This document shows, one piece after another, positions 25,645 through 34,322 of a stretch of DNA of 64,000 nucleotides (its first letter is position 1; each line of letters starts with the position of its first letter). Position numbers and translations under genes: made by a program. The DNA comes from Chloroflexota bacterium (GTDB lineage: Bacteria > Chloroflexota > Anaerolineae > Promineifilales > Promineifilaceae), in contig JACTMP010000021.1 of NCBI GenBank assembly GCA_014584575.1, positions 1 through 64,000 of the forward strand. The letters run 5' to 3'. The notes beneath the pieces were generated by a model that saw only the letters and a list, made by a program, of their open reading frames with translations, had not been told where the DNA came from and did no database searches.

Positions 25645-26475
25645 TTGACAGACAACATCCCCTACATTGAATTTGGCGGCGCGGGGCCGGTTCTGCATTT
25701 TGCCCACCCCAATGCGTACCCGCCAACCTGTTTCCGGCAGTTTTTGGCCCCGTTTACGGAGCGGTACCGGGTGGTGGCGATGGAGGCACGGACGTTGTGG
25801 CCCCACGCCCAACCCGCCGATTTACCCGACTGGCGGACGCTGGCCGATGATTTGATCACCTTTTTCGACCAGCAGGGTTTACGACAGGTGATTGGCATGG
25901 GCCATTCATTGGGGGCGGTAGTGACAACGGTAGCGGCCGTCAAACGCCCCGATCTGTTCCGCCAACTGGTGCTCGTTGACCCCGTGTTTATGCTGCCGGA
26001 AATGTTGGCGGCCATTGCCCAGCTACCCGGCGGGGTGCGGGAATTCCCGCTGCTGGCGGCGGCGCGCAACCGGCGGTATCAGTGGCCGGATTTAGCGACG
26101 GCGTTTGCCCATTATCGGCAGAAGCCGGTGTTTGCCCGTTTTTCGGATGAATCGCTATGGGATTATGTCAATAACAGCTTTGCCTTAGACGGCAACGGGG
26201 TGTATACGCTGCGTTTCCCACGGGAGTGGGAGGAGCATTTGTACGCGCAGATGATGGGGCATGGCGACCAGGTGTGGGAGTATCTGCCGCAGGTGACGCA
26301 GCCGACGCTGGCTGTGCGAGCGGCGGAGACGGATACGCTGCATCCGGAAGCGTGGGCATGCTGGCAGCAAATTCAGCCAGGTGCAACCTTCATTGAGGTG
26401 GCAGAGGTGGGGCATATGTTGATGTTGGAACGGCCGTTGCCAATCGCCACACGCATCCTCTCCCATTTGAAGTAA
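25645..26475 (+). CDS. Alpha/beta hydrolase
   Basis: The product has about 276 residues and an alpha/beta hydrolase fold. The nucleophile elbow is GHSLG in IGMGHSLGAVV. The oxyanion region is LHFAHPNAYPP. A likely acid lies in ETDTLHPEAW and the catalytic histidine in EVGHMLMLERP. The substrate cannot be told; an esterase or C-C hydrolase is possible. TTG 25645 was chosen because AAGGA lies 8 bp upstream and the helicase stop is at 25622. A longer frame from GTG 25612 would translate repeat sequence. It follows the helicase by 22 bp and may be cotranscribed with it. Confidence 0.85.
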   Translation: MTDNIPYIEFGGAGPVLHFAHPNAYPPTCFRQFLAPFTERYRVVAMEARTLWPHAQPADLPDWRTLADDLITFFDQQGLRQVIGMGHSLGAVVTTVAAVKRPDLFRQLVLVDPVFMLPEMLAAIAQLPGGVREFPLLAAARNRRYQWPDLATAFAHYRQKPVFARFSDESLWDYVNNSFALDGNGVYTLRFPREWEEHLYAQMMGHGDQVWEYLPQVTQPTLAVRAAETDTLHPEAWACWQQIQPGATFIEVAEVGHMLMLERPLPIATRILSHLK

Positions 26476-26484
26476 ACATTATCG

Positions 26485-26564
26485 GTAGATCGAAATAGGC
26501 GGAGTGGGCATCTAAGGATGCCCACCAGTTCGCATCTGAGGATGCGAACTCCGCTTCGACCTAC
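26485..26564. terminator. Three-way hairpin element between convergent genes
   Basis: Two perfect inner hairpins (GTGGGCATC with its complement at 26504-26525, and AGTTCGCATC with its complement at 26527-26550) sit within an outer stem (GTAGATCGA with TCGACCTAC, one mismatch). The cloverleaf-like element occupies almost the whole gap between the hydrolase and LysM genes. It may act as a bidirectional terminator or be a REP-like repeat. No T-run is present. Confidence 0.5.
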
Positions 26565-26567
26565 TGA

Positions 26568-27218
26568 TTACGGGATGCAGATCACCTGGGACTCAAAAAT
26601 GGAATAGTTGGCGTCAAGCCCATTCCGCGCCTGTAACTCTTGCAAGGAGATGCCGGAAGCCTGGCTAATGCCAAAGGCCGTATCCCCGCGCAGCACCACA
26701 TAGGGTCGCCAGGGAGCACAGGCATTTGGGTCGCCTACCGGCAAGTTCAAGATATTGCCAACGACCAGGTTGCTGGCCGAAATACCAAAACGGGCCATGA
26801 GGGCAATAGAGGTGACGTGGTTGGTCTGGATGCGGAATAAGGTGTCTCCCGGCTGCACCTGGTAGCCGATAAAGATGATGCGGTCGGTAGCCGGTTGGCC
26901 ACCGCCGCCCAGGGTAGTGACGTCAGCCGCGGCAGATTCGGGCGCGGCAGCCGCTGGTTCGGGGACGGGTTGTTCGACTACTTCGGGCACGGCCGTAGGC
27001 TGCACAATAAAAGGGCGCTGGTTCGGGTCTACAAACAGCGTCACCGGCTCGTTGGCTACATACACCGTGTTCGGTGGTGGACCTTCTGGCAGCGCCTCGG
27101 TAGTAGCTGTACCCGGTCGGTCGGCAATCACCAGCGCCAACAAAAATACACCCATTGCCAGCACAATGGCGATGACGATCATCAATACCACAATGCCAAA
27201 ATCCGGTCTCTGCCTCAC
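26568..27218 (-). CDS. Membrane-anchored protein with two LysM domains
   Basis: The 216-residue product has a short cytoplasmic start, one membrane helix (about residues 9-31) and a Pro/Ala/Glu-rich spacer (about 75-115). Two LysM-like domains follow (YQVQPGDTLFRIQTNH and YVVLRGDTAFGISQASG, each followed by a region with LNLPVG or LDANYSIF). LysM domains bind GlcNAc polymers such as peptidoglycan. GTG 27218 is preferred: AGGA lies 5 bp before it, while the upstream TTG at 27242 has a poorer site. Whether it has an envelope role beyond binding is not visible. Confidence 0.85.
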   Translation of the reverse strand: MRQRPDFGIVVLMIVIAIVLAMGVFLLALVIADRPGTATTEALPEGPPPNTVYVANEPVTLFVDPNQRPFIVQPTAVPEVVEQPVPEPAAAAPESAAADVTTLGGGGQPATDRIIFIGYQVQPGDTLFRIQTNHVTSIALMARFGISASNLVVGNILNLPVGDPNACAPWRPYVVLRGDTAFGISQASGISLQELQARNGLDANYSIFESQVICIP

Positions 27219-27377
27219 GAGTTTCCTGCCCTGGCAACCCAACTGACCTGGTTAGAAGTTGGTAATGCCACTCTGACCTTATGGTACACTTGTCATAAAC
27301 GAATCGCAAGCAGTAAAAGTTAACGAGTCAACAGGCTCTATTTACTAAAAGCCACATTCGTACCATACTACCTGCCT

Positions 27378-28622
27378 ATGAATGACTATTTGTGGCCTTC
27401 TCCCCGTCAAGAAAAAAAGAGCTGGCGGTATTGGAGCAGCCACCTGGCAGCCATCGCTTTTGGCCTGCTCCTGAGTTGGCTGCTGCTGGAAGGGCTGCTG
27501 CGCATTGCCTACCCGCTGTTACCCCTGACCATTCAGTCCACCCTGCGCCATGTCCACATGACCCCGTTTACCAATCAACAACTGCTGCCGCCGCAAATCT
27601 GGCAGCATGATGACAATTTTCAGTTCATCAGCCGGGCCAATATCAACAACGAGTTGCAGTATCCTGACCCCCGTGTCGGGTTCCATACCACCACCAAAAA
27701 CTGGCTAGACCCGAACTCGCACGTCGGTTTCCGCGTCCCCGCGCCTGATTGGGAACCGCGTTGGCCGGTAGACGCGGTCGTTGTGGGTGATTCTTTTTCT
27801 TTTTGTTATACCGAATACGGTGATTGTTGGGTGCAACTCCTGGCCGATTGGTACGGCCTGAGCATGGTTAACCTGGGGCAGGTGGCTACCGGTTCCGTCA
27901 GCCATCTCAATGTTTTGCGCACCTTTGGCCTGCCCTATGAGCCGCGCCTGGTGATCTGGCAGTGGTATGGCAATGATTTTAATGATGATTATGGTTTTGC
28001 CGTGCAACGCGGTGAAGTTGCGGGAGAGGTTTTTCTGCCGCCGGAGATCGCCTGGGCGCCGGAGGGAAGGGTGGCGCGCTGGCTGTATGACAATTCGGCC
28101 GTTTACCGGGTGGTGGACACCATTGCCAGACCTCCGGATGTGCAAACGGCCGTGACTATGTTTGCCGATCCGTACCACATACAAACTGACAGGCTAGACC
28201 TGGCCTTCGGCCGTAGATACACTCTCGACTCGACCAATATGGATGACCCCAAAAACCAGTTCGGCCGGCAACAAACGCAGGCCGCCATCCTGGAAGCAAA
28301 ACAAGCCCTGGCTGAACGGGATATCCGGCTTGTCGTCGTCCTTGTTCCGGCCAAAGAGGTTGTCTACGCCTCCTGGACCGAACCCGTATTGGGTGTGGAG
28401 CAACTGACGGCGATCAGTGAAAGCAGCCACCTGATGCTTTCTTTTTGCCAGGAGCAAAACCTGCGCTGCCTGGATGCTACACCGGCGTTACAGGCATTTG
28501 CAGAACAGGAAGAACAGCTTTACTGGCCGGAAGATACCCATTTGAATGGTCTGGGCAACCAACGCCTGACAGAACTTATTTGGGCTTTCCTGGTGGATGA
28601 AGAGTTGGTCAAAAAGCCCTAA
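27378..28622 (+). CDS. Membrane-anchored SGNH hydrolase-like protein
   Basis: This 414-residue protein has an N-terminal membrane helix (about 24-42) and an SGNH/GDSL-type catalytic domain. Block I is GDSFSFCYTEYGDCW, block III is WYGNDFND, and block V is EDTHLNGLGN with the Asp-x-x-His pair. Such enzymes in the envelope are often O-acetyl-esterases or transferases acting on polysaccharides. It is divergent from the LysM gene, with 159 bp between the starts. A partial GACCTGTCAGGTC palindrome (about 28650-28662) follows the stop. Confidence 0.82.
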   Translation: MNDYLWPSPRQEKKSWRYWSSHLAAIAFGLLLSWLLLEGLLRIAYPLLPLTIQSTLRHVHMTPFTNQQLLPPQIWQHDDNFQFISRANINNELQYPDPRVGFHTTTKNWLDPNSHVGFRVPAPDWEPRWPVDAVVVGDSFSFCYTEYGDCWVQLLADWYGLSMVNLGQVATGSVSHLNVLRTFGLPYEPRLVIWQWYGNDFNDDYGFAVQRGEVAGEVFLPPEIAWAPEGRVARWLYDNSAVYRVVDTIARPPDVQTAVTMFADPYHIQTDRLDLAFGRRYTLDSTNMDDPKNQFGRQQTQAAILEAKQALAERDIRLVVVLVPAKEVVYASWTEPVLGVEQLTAISESSHLMLSFCQEQNLRCLDATPALQAFAEQEEQLYWPEDTHLNGLGNQRLTELIWAFLVDEELVKKP

Positions 28623-28678
28623 ATGGTTAGACCGGACAGCTCTTCTGTGACCTGTCAGGTCTAAAATGGAGGATCAAG

Positions 28679-29833
28679 ATGATGTACAAACGCCCGCAAT
28701 TAGAAGAACTAGAAGCCATTACATTAGCACCGTATGCCCAGAAGAGCGCCCGTTCCAAAGGGCGTGTGTACCCGGAGGCGGAATCAGAGTCACGCACGGC
28801 CTACGGCCGTGACCGCGACCGCATCATCCACACCACCGCCTTCCGCCGCCTGGAATACAAAACTCAGGTTTTCGTCTACTACGAAGGCGACCATTACCGC
28901 ACCCGTCTTACCCACACCCTGGAGGTGTCTCAGTTAGGGCGTTCGCTGGCGCGGGGATTGGGCGTCAACCAGGATTTAACCGAAGCCATCTGCCTGGCGC
29001 ACGATTTGGGTCACCCACCCTTCGGCCATGCCGGGGAACACGCCTTAAACCGGCTGATGCAGGGGCATGGTGGTTTCAACCACAACACACAAAGCTACCG
29101 CATTGTCACCAGCCTGGAGCGGCGCTACCCCAACTTTGACGGCCTGAACCTGACCTATGAAACCCGCGAAGGCATGATCAAACATGAGACGGACTATGAC
29201 AAAAGCGACGCCAGTGATTATGAACCCGACCGGCGCGGCTCGTTAGAAGCGCAAATTGCCAACCTGGCGGATGAGATTGCCTACAACGCCCACGACCTGG
29301 ACGATGGGCTGCGAGCAGGCATGTTTGATCTGGCGGCGTTGGATGAACTGGAATTGTGGCAGGAACTCAAGGCAGTGGTGGGTTGGCAATCGTGGGAACC
29401 ATTTACCACCTTGATCCGGCATGAGATTATCCGGGAGTTGATCGGCATGTCGGTGACAAATGTGCAGGAGCAAACGGCCGTACACCTGCGCCACTACCAA
29501 ATTGATTCCCCGGACAAAGTGCAGTTGCATTCAACCAACCTGGTCACGTATGCGCCCGATTTTGGGCAGAAAGTGCGGCATCTTAAACAATTTTTGCTGG
29601 ACAATATGTACCGCCATTACCGGCTGGTGCGGATGCAAAACAAAGCGGAACGCTTTATTACCCAACTCTTTGAAGCGTATATCAAGGAGCCAAAAATGCT
29701 GCCGACGGACACGCAGAAAAAGCTGGAACAGGCAGATTTACACCGCATTGTAGCCGACTATATTGCCGGTATGACCGACCGTTACGCGCTGGACGAGTGG
29801 CAGAAGTTGTTTGACCCCTACGGCCGTGCATAA
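28679..29833 (+). CDS. dgt: dGTP triphosphohydrolase-like HD protein
   Basis: The 384-residue product is a dGTPase-like HD-domain phosphohydrolase that would hydrolyse dNTPs to deoxynucleosides and triphosphate, limiting dNTP pools. H79 (RLTHTLEVSQ), H108-D109 in AHDLGHPPFGHAGE, and FRRLEYKTQVF are family motifs. YDKSDASDYEPDRRGSLEAQIANLADEIAYNAHDLDD holds the final metal Asp. Some dGTPases also act in phage defence. GGAGG precedes the two possible ATGs (28679 and 28682). A strong terminator follows immediately. Confidence 0.92.
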   Translation: MMYKRPQLEELEAITLAPYAQKSARSKGRVYPEAESESRTAYGRDRDRIIHTTAFRRLEYKTQVFVYYEGDHYRTRLTHTLEVSQLGRSLARGLGVNQDLTEAICLAHDLGHPPFGHAGEHALNRLMQGHGGFNHNTQSYRIVTSLERRYPNFDGLNLTYETREGMIKHETDYDKSDASDYEPDRRGSLEAQIANLADEIAYNAHDLDDGLRAGMFDLAALDELELWQELKAVVGWQSWEPFTTLIRHEIIRELIGMSVTNVQEQTAVHLRHYQIDSPDKVQLHSTNLVTYAPDFGQKVRHLKQFLLDNMYRHYRLVRMQNKAERFITQLFEAYIKEPKMLPTDTQKKLEQADLHRIVADYIAGMTDRYALDEWQKLFDPYGRA

Positions 29834-29835
29834 AA

Positions 29836-29864
29836 AAAGGCCGCAGTCAATGACTGCGGCCTTT
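29836..29864. terminator. Bidirectional terminator after dgt
   Basis: AAAGGCCGCAGT (29836-29847) pairs with ACTGCGGCCTTT (29853-29864) around a 5-base loop. An A-run precedes and TTT follows. It lies between convergent genes. Confidence 0.8.
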
Positions 29865-29888
29865 CCCTCCATAAAAGGACGCTGCCGG

Positions 29889-30953
29889 TTAATAGGCCAG
29901 CAGATCGTCATCCTGTGCTTGAACCTCAGCCATGGGAGCGGCATTGCTGCTCTTGGCCCAGGCCGAGAGTTCAATGGTAAATGTCTCGAAGTAGCTTTGT
30001 GGTGGCAGGCTGCCTCCTTCGCCGTAACGCATCTCTTTAATTTCAGCGTTGATGATAAGCGCGGCCGTTTCCAGCACAATTACCTCACCTTCCGACGCCA
30101 GCACCGGTTCACCCTTGGGGGCCAGCTTGGCTTTAATGGCGTCATCGTAGAAGGCGTGGTCGCTCATAATCACCTTCGTCACCGTGCGAATGTCGTTCTT
30201 GTCAAAGAGCCAGACCTCAAACGCGGTCACGTTTTTGGGCGAATCAGAGCCAATGGACTCGGCAATGCCCACGCCACACTCGCCCAGGAAATCGCCGTTG
30301 GTGTTCTCGATGCTGTGGGAATCGTCGAAGTTGTCACGGCCGTAGGTATAGTTGCTGGGGAAACGAGCCAACGGAATGGCGTTCACTTCTTCTGTGCTGA
30401 TTGGCCCGGCTTCCGGCATGTCGTAATACGTGCTGGGGCCTTCGTCATCCGACACCGAGCTGCGCATCCGCAGCACCAGGATAATGCCCACCGCCAGGAC
30501 AATGAGCACAATAATCAACAAAATGATCAGGCCGTTACCGCCGCCTTCCTCAGCCGGTGGAGCAGTTGTTTGCCCGTCACCTCCGGGAACTGGCGTTGGT
30601 ATTACCGCAGTCGAGCAATCTTGCCCGTTGCTGACGATCATGGCCATCTGGTTATATGTGTTCATAGTGGCTTGATCGGGCGCAGTGGGAATAGCGGCAC
30701 AGATCGCCGTGTAAGGATCACTCCAGCCATTGAAGGCATTGGTAACAACTTGCGGGTTATTTGTTTGCGCAAAGGCAATGGCGGTTGTATTGATGTATTG
30801 AGCCTGATACTGTGGCGCTAAATCATTGGGCGTGGCATTGGCCGTCCACACATATTCCACCGGCGTCAGCCACCAGCCAAAAATGAACAGCCCAACTGCC
30901 CACCCCAACACAAACGCCACAATCACGAGCAGATTCTTTCTTATAAAATCCAT
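29889..30953 (-). CDS. Two-helix membrane protein of unknown function
   Basis: I do not recognise this 354-residue protein. It has two membrane helices (about 9-29 and 141-161). Between them lies an extracytoplasmic segment with a cysteine pair (C85 and C113) and a Pro/Gly/Glu-rich stretch. The C-terminal cytoplasmic domain of about 190 residues carries VTAFEVWLFDKNDIRTVTKV, VIMSDHAFYDD and ALIINAEIKEMRYGEGG. The lack of a signal cleavage site and the cytoplasmic domain suggest a membrane-anchored scaffold or sensor, but this is a guess. A likely promoter is at 31030-31057. Confidence 0.7.
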   Translation of the reverse strand: MDFIRKNLLVIVAFVLGWAVGLFIFGWWLTPVEYVWTANATPNDLAPQYQAQYINTTAIAFAQTNNPQVVTNAFNGWSDPYTAICAAIPTAPDQATMNTYNQMAMIVSNGQDCSTAVIPTPVPGGDGQTTAPPAEEGGGNGLIILLIIVLIVLAVGIILVLRMRSSVSDDEGPSTYYDMPEAGPISTEEVNAIPLARFPSNYTYGRDNFDDSHSIENTNGDFLGECGVGIAESIGSDSPKNVTAFEVWLFDKNDIRTVTKVIMSDHAFYDDAIKAKLAPKGEPVLASEGEVIVLETAALIINAEIKEMRYGEGGSLPPQSYFETFTIELSAWAKSSNAAPMAEVQAQDDDLLAY

Positions 30954-31029
30954 GCGGCACCTACCTTGTTATTGCCCCCTTGTGGGATGCAACATATATA
31001 ACATTATGTACATCCCCTCTGCTGCGAAT

Positions 31030-31057
31030 ATCTTACCATAACATAAAGTTTGGTCAA
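31030..31057 (-). promoter_or_regulatory. Promoter of the two-helix membrane protein
   Basis: On the minus strand, TTGACC (31057-31052), a 16-bp spacer and TAAGAT (31035-31030) fit a sigma-70 promoter about 75 bp upstream of the start codon. Confidence 0.5.
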
Positions 31058-31080
31058 GTATTATGTTTAATTGGGATGGA

Positions 31081-31143
31081 AGTGCCAGGCACAGGGCATA
31101 ATTTTCCGGTCAACCCAATGCCTGCTGCCCTGTGCCTGGCACT
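31081..31143. repeat. Perfect 18-bp inverted repeat
   Basis: AGTGCCAGGCACAGGGCA (31081-31098) and its exact complement (31126-31143) enclose 27 bases. It lies between two divergent promoters. It could be a hairpin terminator-like insulator or a repeat; no other copy was seen. Confidence 0.7.
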
Positions 31144-31153
31144 ATTAAAATTC

Positions 31154-31181
31154 TTGACAGGGGCACGGCCGTTGTTATACT
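31154..31181 (+). promoter_or_regulatory. Promoter of the SCP2-domain gene
   Basis: TTGACA (31154-31159), a 16-bp spacer holding one ACGGCCGT palindrome, and TATACT (31176-31181) form a good sigma-70 promoter. The gene starts about 55 bp downstream. Confidence 0.7.
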
Positions 31182-31238
31182 CCCCCTGTCAATCCAATTC
31201 CCGGCCTTCTGGCACAAGAACAAAATGAGGAAATGCAA

Positions 31239-31556
31239 ATGTCAACACCTGCTGAAATTTTGAACAAAATTCCTACCACCATAGACCCAAGTAAAATTGC
31301 CGGCGTCAATGCCACCGTCGTGTTTGATCTTTCTGGCGACAATGGCGGCCAATGGACGATGAAAGTGGCCGATGGCGCCGCCAGCGTTAGCGATGGCGCC
31401 GATCCCGGCGCGGCGGCTACCATCAAAATGACCGATACTGATTATGTGGCCATGATGAGCGGCAGCCTCAACCCGATGATGGCCTTCATGTCCGGCAAAA
31501 TCAAGGTCGAAGGCGACCTGAATACGGTGATGAAACTACAATCCATTATGGGATAA
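31239..31556 (+). CDS. SCP2 sterol-binding domain protein
   Basis: This 105-residue protein consists of one SCP2 domain: an N-terminal helix (PAEILNKIPTTID), the strand NATVVFDLSGDNGGQWTMKV, DPGAAATIKMTDTDYVAMMSG, and the closing FMSGKIKVEGDLNTVMKL. SCP2 proteins hold lipids or other hydrophobic ligands in a tunnel. ATG 31239 was chosen over 31233 because GAGG then sits 8 bp upstream. The gene has its own promoter and terminator. Confidence 0.9.
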   Translation: MSTPAEILNKIPTTIDPSKIAGVNATVVFDLSGDNGGQWTMKVADGAASVSDGADPGAAATIKMTDTDYVAMMSGSLNPMMAFMSGKIKVEGDLNTVMKLQSIMG

Positions 31557-31588
31557 AAAAAAGCCCGCTCTCAAGCGGGCTTTTTTTT
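31555..31588. terminator. Strong bidirectional terminator
   Basis: A8-GCCCGCT, the loop CTCA and AGCGGGC-T8 form a textbook intrinsic terminator. It serves the SCP2 gene on the plus strand and the amidohydrolase gene on the minus strand. Confidence 0.93.
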
Positions 31589-33572
31589 ATGCGTTCATCG
31601 CAATTTCGGCATATTCCTGCCGTTCGGCCGTGTCCAGCGGCACCCCCATTTGCGCCAACATCATGGCAATCAGGCCCGCCTTGCGTTCGGCGTCGGTGCG
31701 TGACCAGGTGCGAGACTTGATTTCCAAAAAGTAACCGGGGCGATCCGGTTTGATCAGTTTATCCAGGTTTATGGCAAAATCGGTATCCTGGTAAAGGATG
31801 TGCCAGCGCAGCCGGTCTTTGCACACCTCTAATTCCTGGGCGGGGGCAAAGTATTCACGGTAAAAACGCAGGCTGCGATCCGCTTCGGCCAGGTAGCGGG
31901 AGCGGGAGAGCATGACGGCATTGGGGAATTCCTGCCGCTCCGCCTGGCTGGTGAGGGTGAGCCGGGAGCGTGTCTGGTAGACCTGTTCGTCTTCATCTAT
32001 AAATTCATCTTCACGGTGGCGCAAACGGGCGGCGTCCGGGTCCGCGCCATCAAAGATGAAGTAATGGTCATACTGTTTGTAGTGGGCGTGGCGGCTGATT
32101 TTGCATTGGTCGCTGTGCAGGAAGGTGAACACGGCCGTCTTGTCTACATCCGGCACCTTCACTTGCACCTCAAAACTTTCCTGCCGCTTCACGCCGGAGA
32201 GCAGCACCAGTTTGTTGTACGGGCTGGCTTCCCGTTCCAGAACAAAAGCGTCAATCTTTTTGGCTACGGCCGTGGCCGCGGCCAGCGCCGCCGTTTCGTC
32301 TACGGTTAAGAGTTGTTGGTCGCGCAATAGCCAACGGCCGTTGCACAACACGTGCTGCACATCCCCCGCCTTCGCCGCATAAATCAGCCGCGAATAAATG
32401 GCGTCCGGGTTGTTGGCAAAGTGGGGCCGGTTATGCACCCCATCCATATTCACAATCACCAAATCGGCCCGTTTGCCCACCTCCAGGCTGCCGGTGAGAT
32501 GCCCCATATGCAGCGCCCGCGCCCCACCAATCGTCGCCAGCATCAACGCCTGCCGCGCCGGCAACACCGTCGGGTCGTTGCTCTTCGTCTTGGCCAGCAG
32601 CGCCGCCAGCCGCATCTCCTCAAACATATCCAGGTCATTGTTGCTGGCGGGGCCGTCGGTGCCCACGCCTACGTTTAGCCCCATTTCCAGCATCTCACCC
32701 ACCTGGGCAATGCCGGAGGCCAACTTCAGATTGCTGGTGGGGCAGTGGGCCACGCCGGCGTTGGCCTTTTTCAGGGCCACCATTTCGCTCTGATCCAGAT
32801 GGACACAGTGGGCAGCCAGCAGTTTAGTTTCCAACAAACCCTGGCTGGCAATCCATTCCACCACCGACATCTGGTTTTGTTCCCGGCTGTTTTCCGCCTC
32901 CAGGGCGGTCTCGGCCACGTGGGTGTGGACGGGCACGTTGTAGGCGCGGGCCAGGTCGGCGCAGGCGCGGTCCATCTCCGGCGTGCCGGTGTACCAGGCG
33001 TGCGGGGCGACGGCCGGTTGGATGAGGGGATGGCCGTTCCACCGTTCGATGAAGCGGCGGCACAGCACCAGGGCGTCTTCATACGTGGCCGCGTCCGGGG
33101 CGGGGAAAACGAGGACTGTTTGACCTAACAATGCTCTCATGCCGATATTAGCCGTTTCCTCGGCAATGGCGTCCTCAAAATAGTACATATCGGCAAAGGC
33201 GGTCACGCCGGAGCGAATCATTTCGGCGCAGGCGATTTGGGTACCCAATTTCACAAATTCGGGCGTCACAAATTCCCGTTCCAGAGGCATGAGGTAGCCC
33301 AACCACACGTCCAGGCGCAGGTCGTCATTCAGGCCACGCAGCAGGGTCATGGGGATGTGGGTGTGGGCGTTCACCAGGCCGGGGATGATGACCTGGCCGG
33401 TGCAGTCTACCGTTTCGGCGGCGGTGTACGCCGCCCGTATCTCGTCAGCCGGCCCAATCGCCACAAGGGAATCGCCGCGAATGGCGATGCCCGCGTTGGG
33501 GTAGATGTCGTAAGCCGGGTTCATGGTCACGGCCGTGCCGCCCACCAATAACACGTCAACTTTTTCAGTCAT
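31587..33572 (-). CDS. MTA/SAH deaminase-like amidohydrolase fused to a CYTH-like domain
   Basis: Residues 1-450 form an amidohydrolase of the 5-methylthioadenosine/S-adenosylhomocysteine deaminase type. Visible are the metal H70-x-H72 in NAHTHIPMTLLRG, VHTHVAET (H216, H218), AAHCVHLD (H255) and GVGTDGPASNNDLDMF (D306). Residues 465-661 look like a CYTH (triphosphate tunnel) domain: FEVQVKVPD, QYDHYFIF, ARLRHREDEF, SRLTLT, and FLEIKSRTWSRTDAERKA. The usual ExExK is EVQVK, so one acidic residue is lost. MtaD proteins normally end at about 430-450 residues, so the extra domain is unusual. The deaminase salvages MTA or SAH; CYTH domains bind triphosphates or polyphosphate. Length and continuity support a real fusion. 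Confidence 0.82.
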   Translation of the reverse strand: MTEKVDVLLVGGTAVTMNPAYDIYPNAGIAIRGDSLVAIGPADEIRAAYTAAETVDCTGQVIIPGLVNAHTHIPMTLLRGLNDDLRLDVWLGYLMPLEREFVTPEFVKLGTQIACAEMIRSGVTAFADMYYFEDAIAEETANIGMRALLGQTVLVFPAPDAATYEDALVLCRRFIERWNGHPLIQPAVAPHAWYTGTPEMDRACADLARAYNVPVHTHVAETALEAENSREQNQMSVVEWIASQGLLETKLLAAHCVHLDQSEMVALKKANAGVAHCPTSNLKLASGIAQVGEMLEMGLNVGVGTDGPASNNDLDMFEEMRLAALLAKTKSNDPTVLPARQALMLATIGGARALHMGHLTGSLEVGKRADLVIVNMDGVHNRPHFANNPDAIYSRLIYAAKAGDVQHVLCNGRWLLRDQQLLTVDETAALAAATAVAKKIDAFVLEREASPYNKLVLLSGVKRQESFEVQVKVPDVDKTAVFTFLHSDQCKISRHAHYKQYDHYFIFDGADPDAARLRHREDEFIDEDEQVYQTRSRLTLTSQAERQEFPNAVMLSRSRYLAEADRSLRFYREYFAPAQELEVCKDRLRWHILYQDTDFAINLDKLIKPDRPGYFLEIKSRTWSRTDAERKAGLIAMMLAQMGVPLDTAERQEYAEIAMNA

Positions 33573-33588
33573 CTGGTTTTCCTTCCCG

Positions 33589-33641
33589 TTCGTAGTAGGC
33601 GATTTATCGCCCTCTAGCGGTGATAAATCGCCTACTACGAA
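33589..33641. repeat. 20-bp-arm palindrome at the 3' end of the membrane protein gene
   Basis: TTCGTAGTAGGCGATTTATC (33589-33608) and its exact complement (33622-33641) form the arms. The TAG stop codon of the upstream minus-strand gene (33637-33635) lies inside the arm, within a TAGTAG tandem. Confidence 0.8.
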
Positions 33642-34177
33642 CCTTCCACCATCAATTCCGCCTTCTGTAAATTCTCATACACCTTGATGTCTAACCGGTT
33701 AGGCCGCCAGGCGTAGACGTAGTTATAAATGGGGTCCCAAAAGATGACCCACACGGCAATACCCACAAAACCGGCGAGTGCGCCGCTGACCTGTTCTAAC
33801 TCCGGGATGACATTCACCAGAAGAATGGTAAAGAGGATCAATACGACCACAATCACAATGGCGCTGATCGTTTCACGGTAGCTGCCCACGCGCAGTTCGT
33901 TGATGACTTGCTGGTTTTCAATGATTTGGGCGGCACAATAGCGGTCTAATGCGGCTTTGAGCGTGGGCTGGGTATCGGCGGTCACGGCCGTTGGCGGCAT
34001 CTGCACTCGCAACCGTGTGGGCTTCTTTAACTCGTGTGGGATCAGGCGTAAGTAATGGGTCACTTCATCAATGCCAGACCAATAGCGGCTGTCCGGGTCA
34101 AACGGGTCGGCGGCGGGTTCGGCAAAAAACTGTTCCATGTTGTTTAGTTTGAGGGTGATTTCATTCTGCTCTGACAT
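33635..34177 (-). CDS. Membrane protein of unknown function, 180 residues
   Basis: I do not recognise the family. The N-terminal half is soluble (SEQNEITLKLNNMEQFF, DEVTHYLRLIPHELKKPTRLRV). Two membrane helices follow (about ISAIVIVVVLILFTILLV, and ALAGFVGIAVWVIFW), then a short basic tail (AWRPNRLDIKVYENLQKAEL). ATG 34177 was chosen because GGAG lies 8-9 bp upstream; a longer frame to 34252 has no such site. It precedes the amidohydrolase gene on the same strand, separated by a palindrome. Confidence 0.65.
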   Translation of the reverse strand: MSEQNEITLKLNNMEQFFAEPAADPFDPDSRYWSGIDEVTHYLRLIPHELKKPTRLRVQMPPTAVTADTQPTLKAALDRYCAAQIIENQQVINELRVGSYRETISAIVIVVVLILFTILLVNVIPELEQVSGALAGFVGIAVWVIFWDPIYNYVYAWRPNRLDIKVYENLQKAELMVEGS

Positions 34178-34229
34178 CAGGCATCTCCTTTCGGCTGGAT
34201 TATAGCGGAATCCTGTTATAATCGGGAAT

Positions 34230-34312
34230 TGGTGGCGAGTTGCAGGTGGCAAGTAGCAAGTGGCAAGTGATTGCCTTTTACCTGCAACCTACAACATGCG
34301 ACTTGCAACAAG
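34230..34312. repeat. TGGCAAG-type dyad, copy 2
   Basis: Words GTTGCAGGTGGCAAGTAGC and mirrored CTGCAACCTACAACATGCGA form the array. It separates a TATAAT box (34217-34222) from the nucleoside phosphorylase start. In-phase readings contain TAG and TGA. Confidence 0.65.
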
Positions 34313-34322
34313 GATTCCCACT

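Noticed and set aside
29811..30821. 336-codon plus-strand frame
   Set aside because: Antisense to the two-helix membrane protein gene and overlapping dgt; no protein features.
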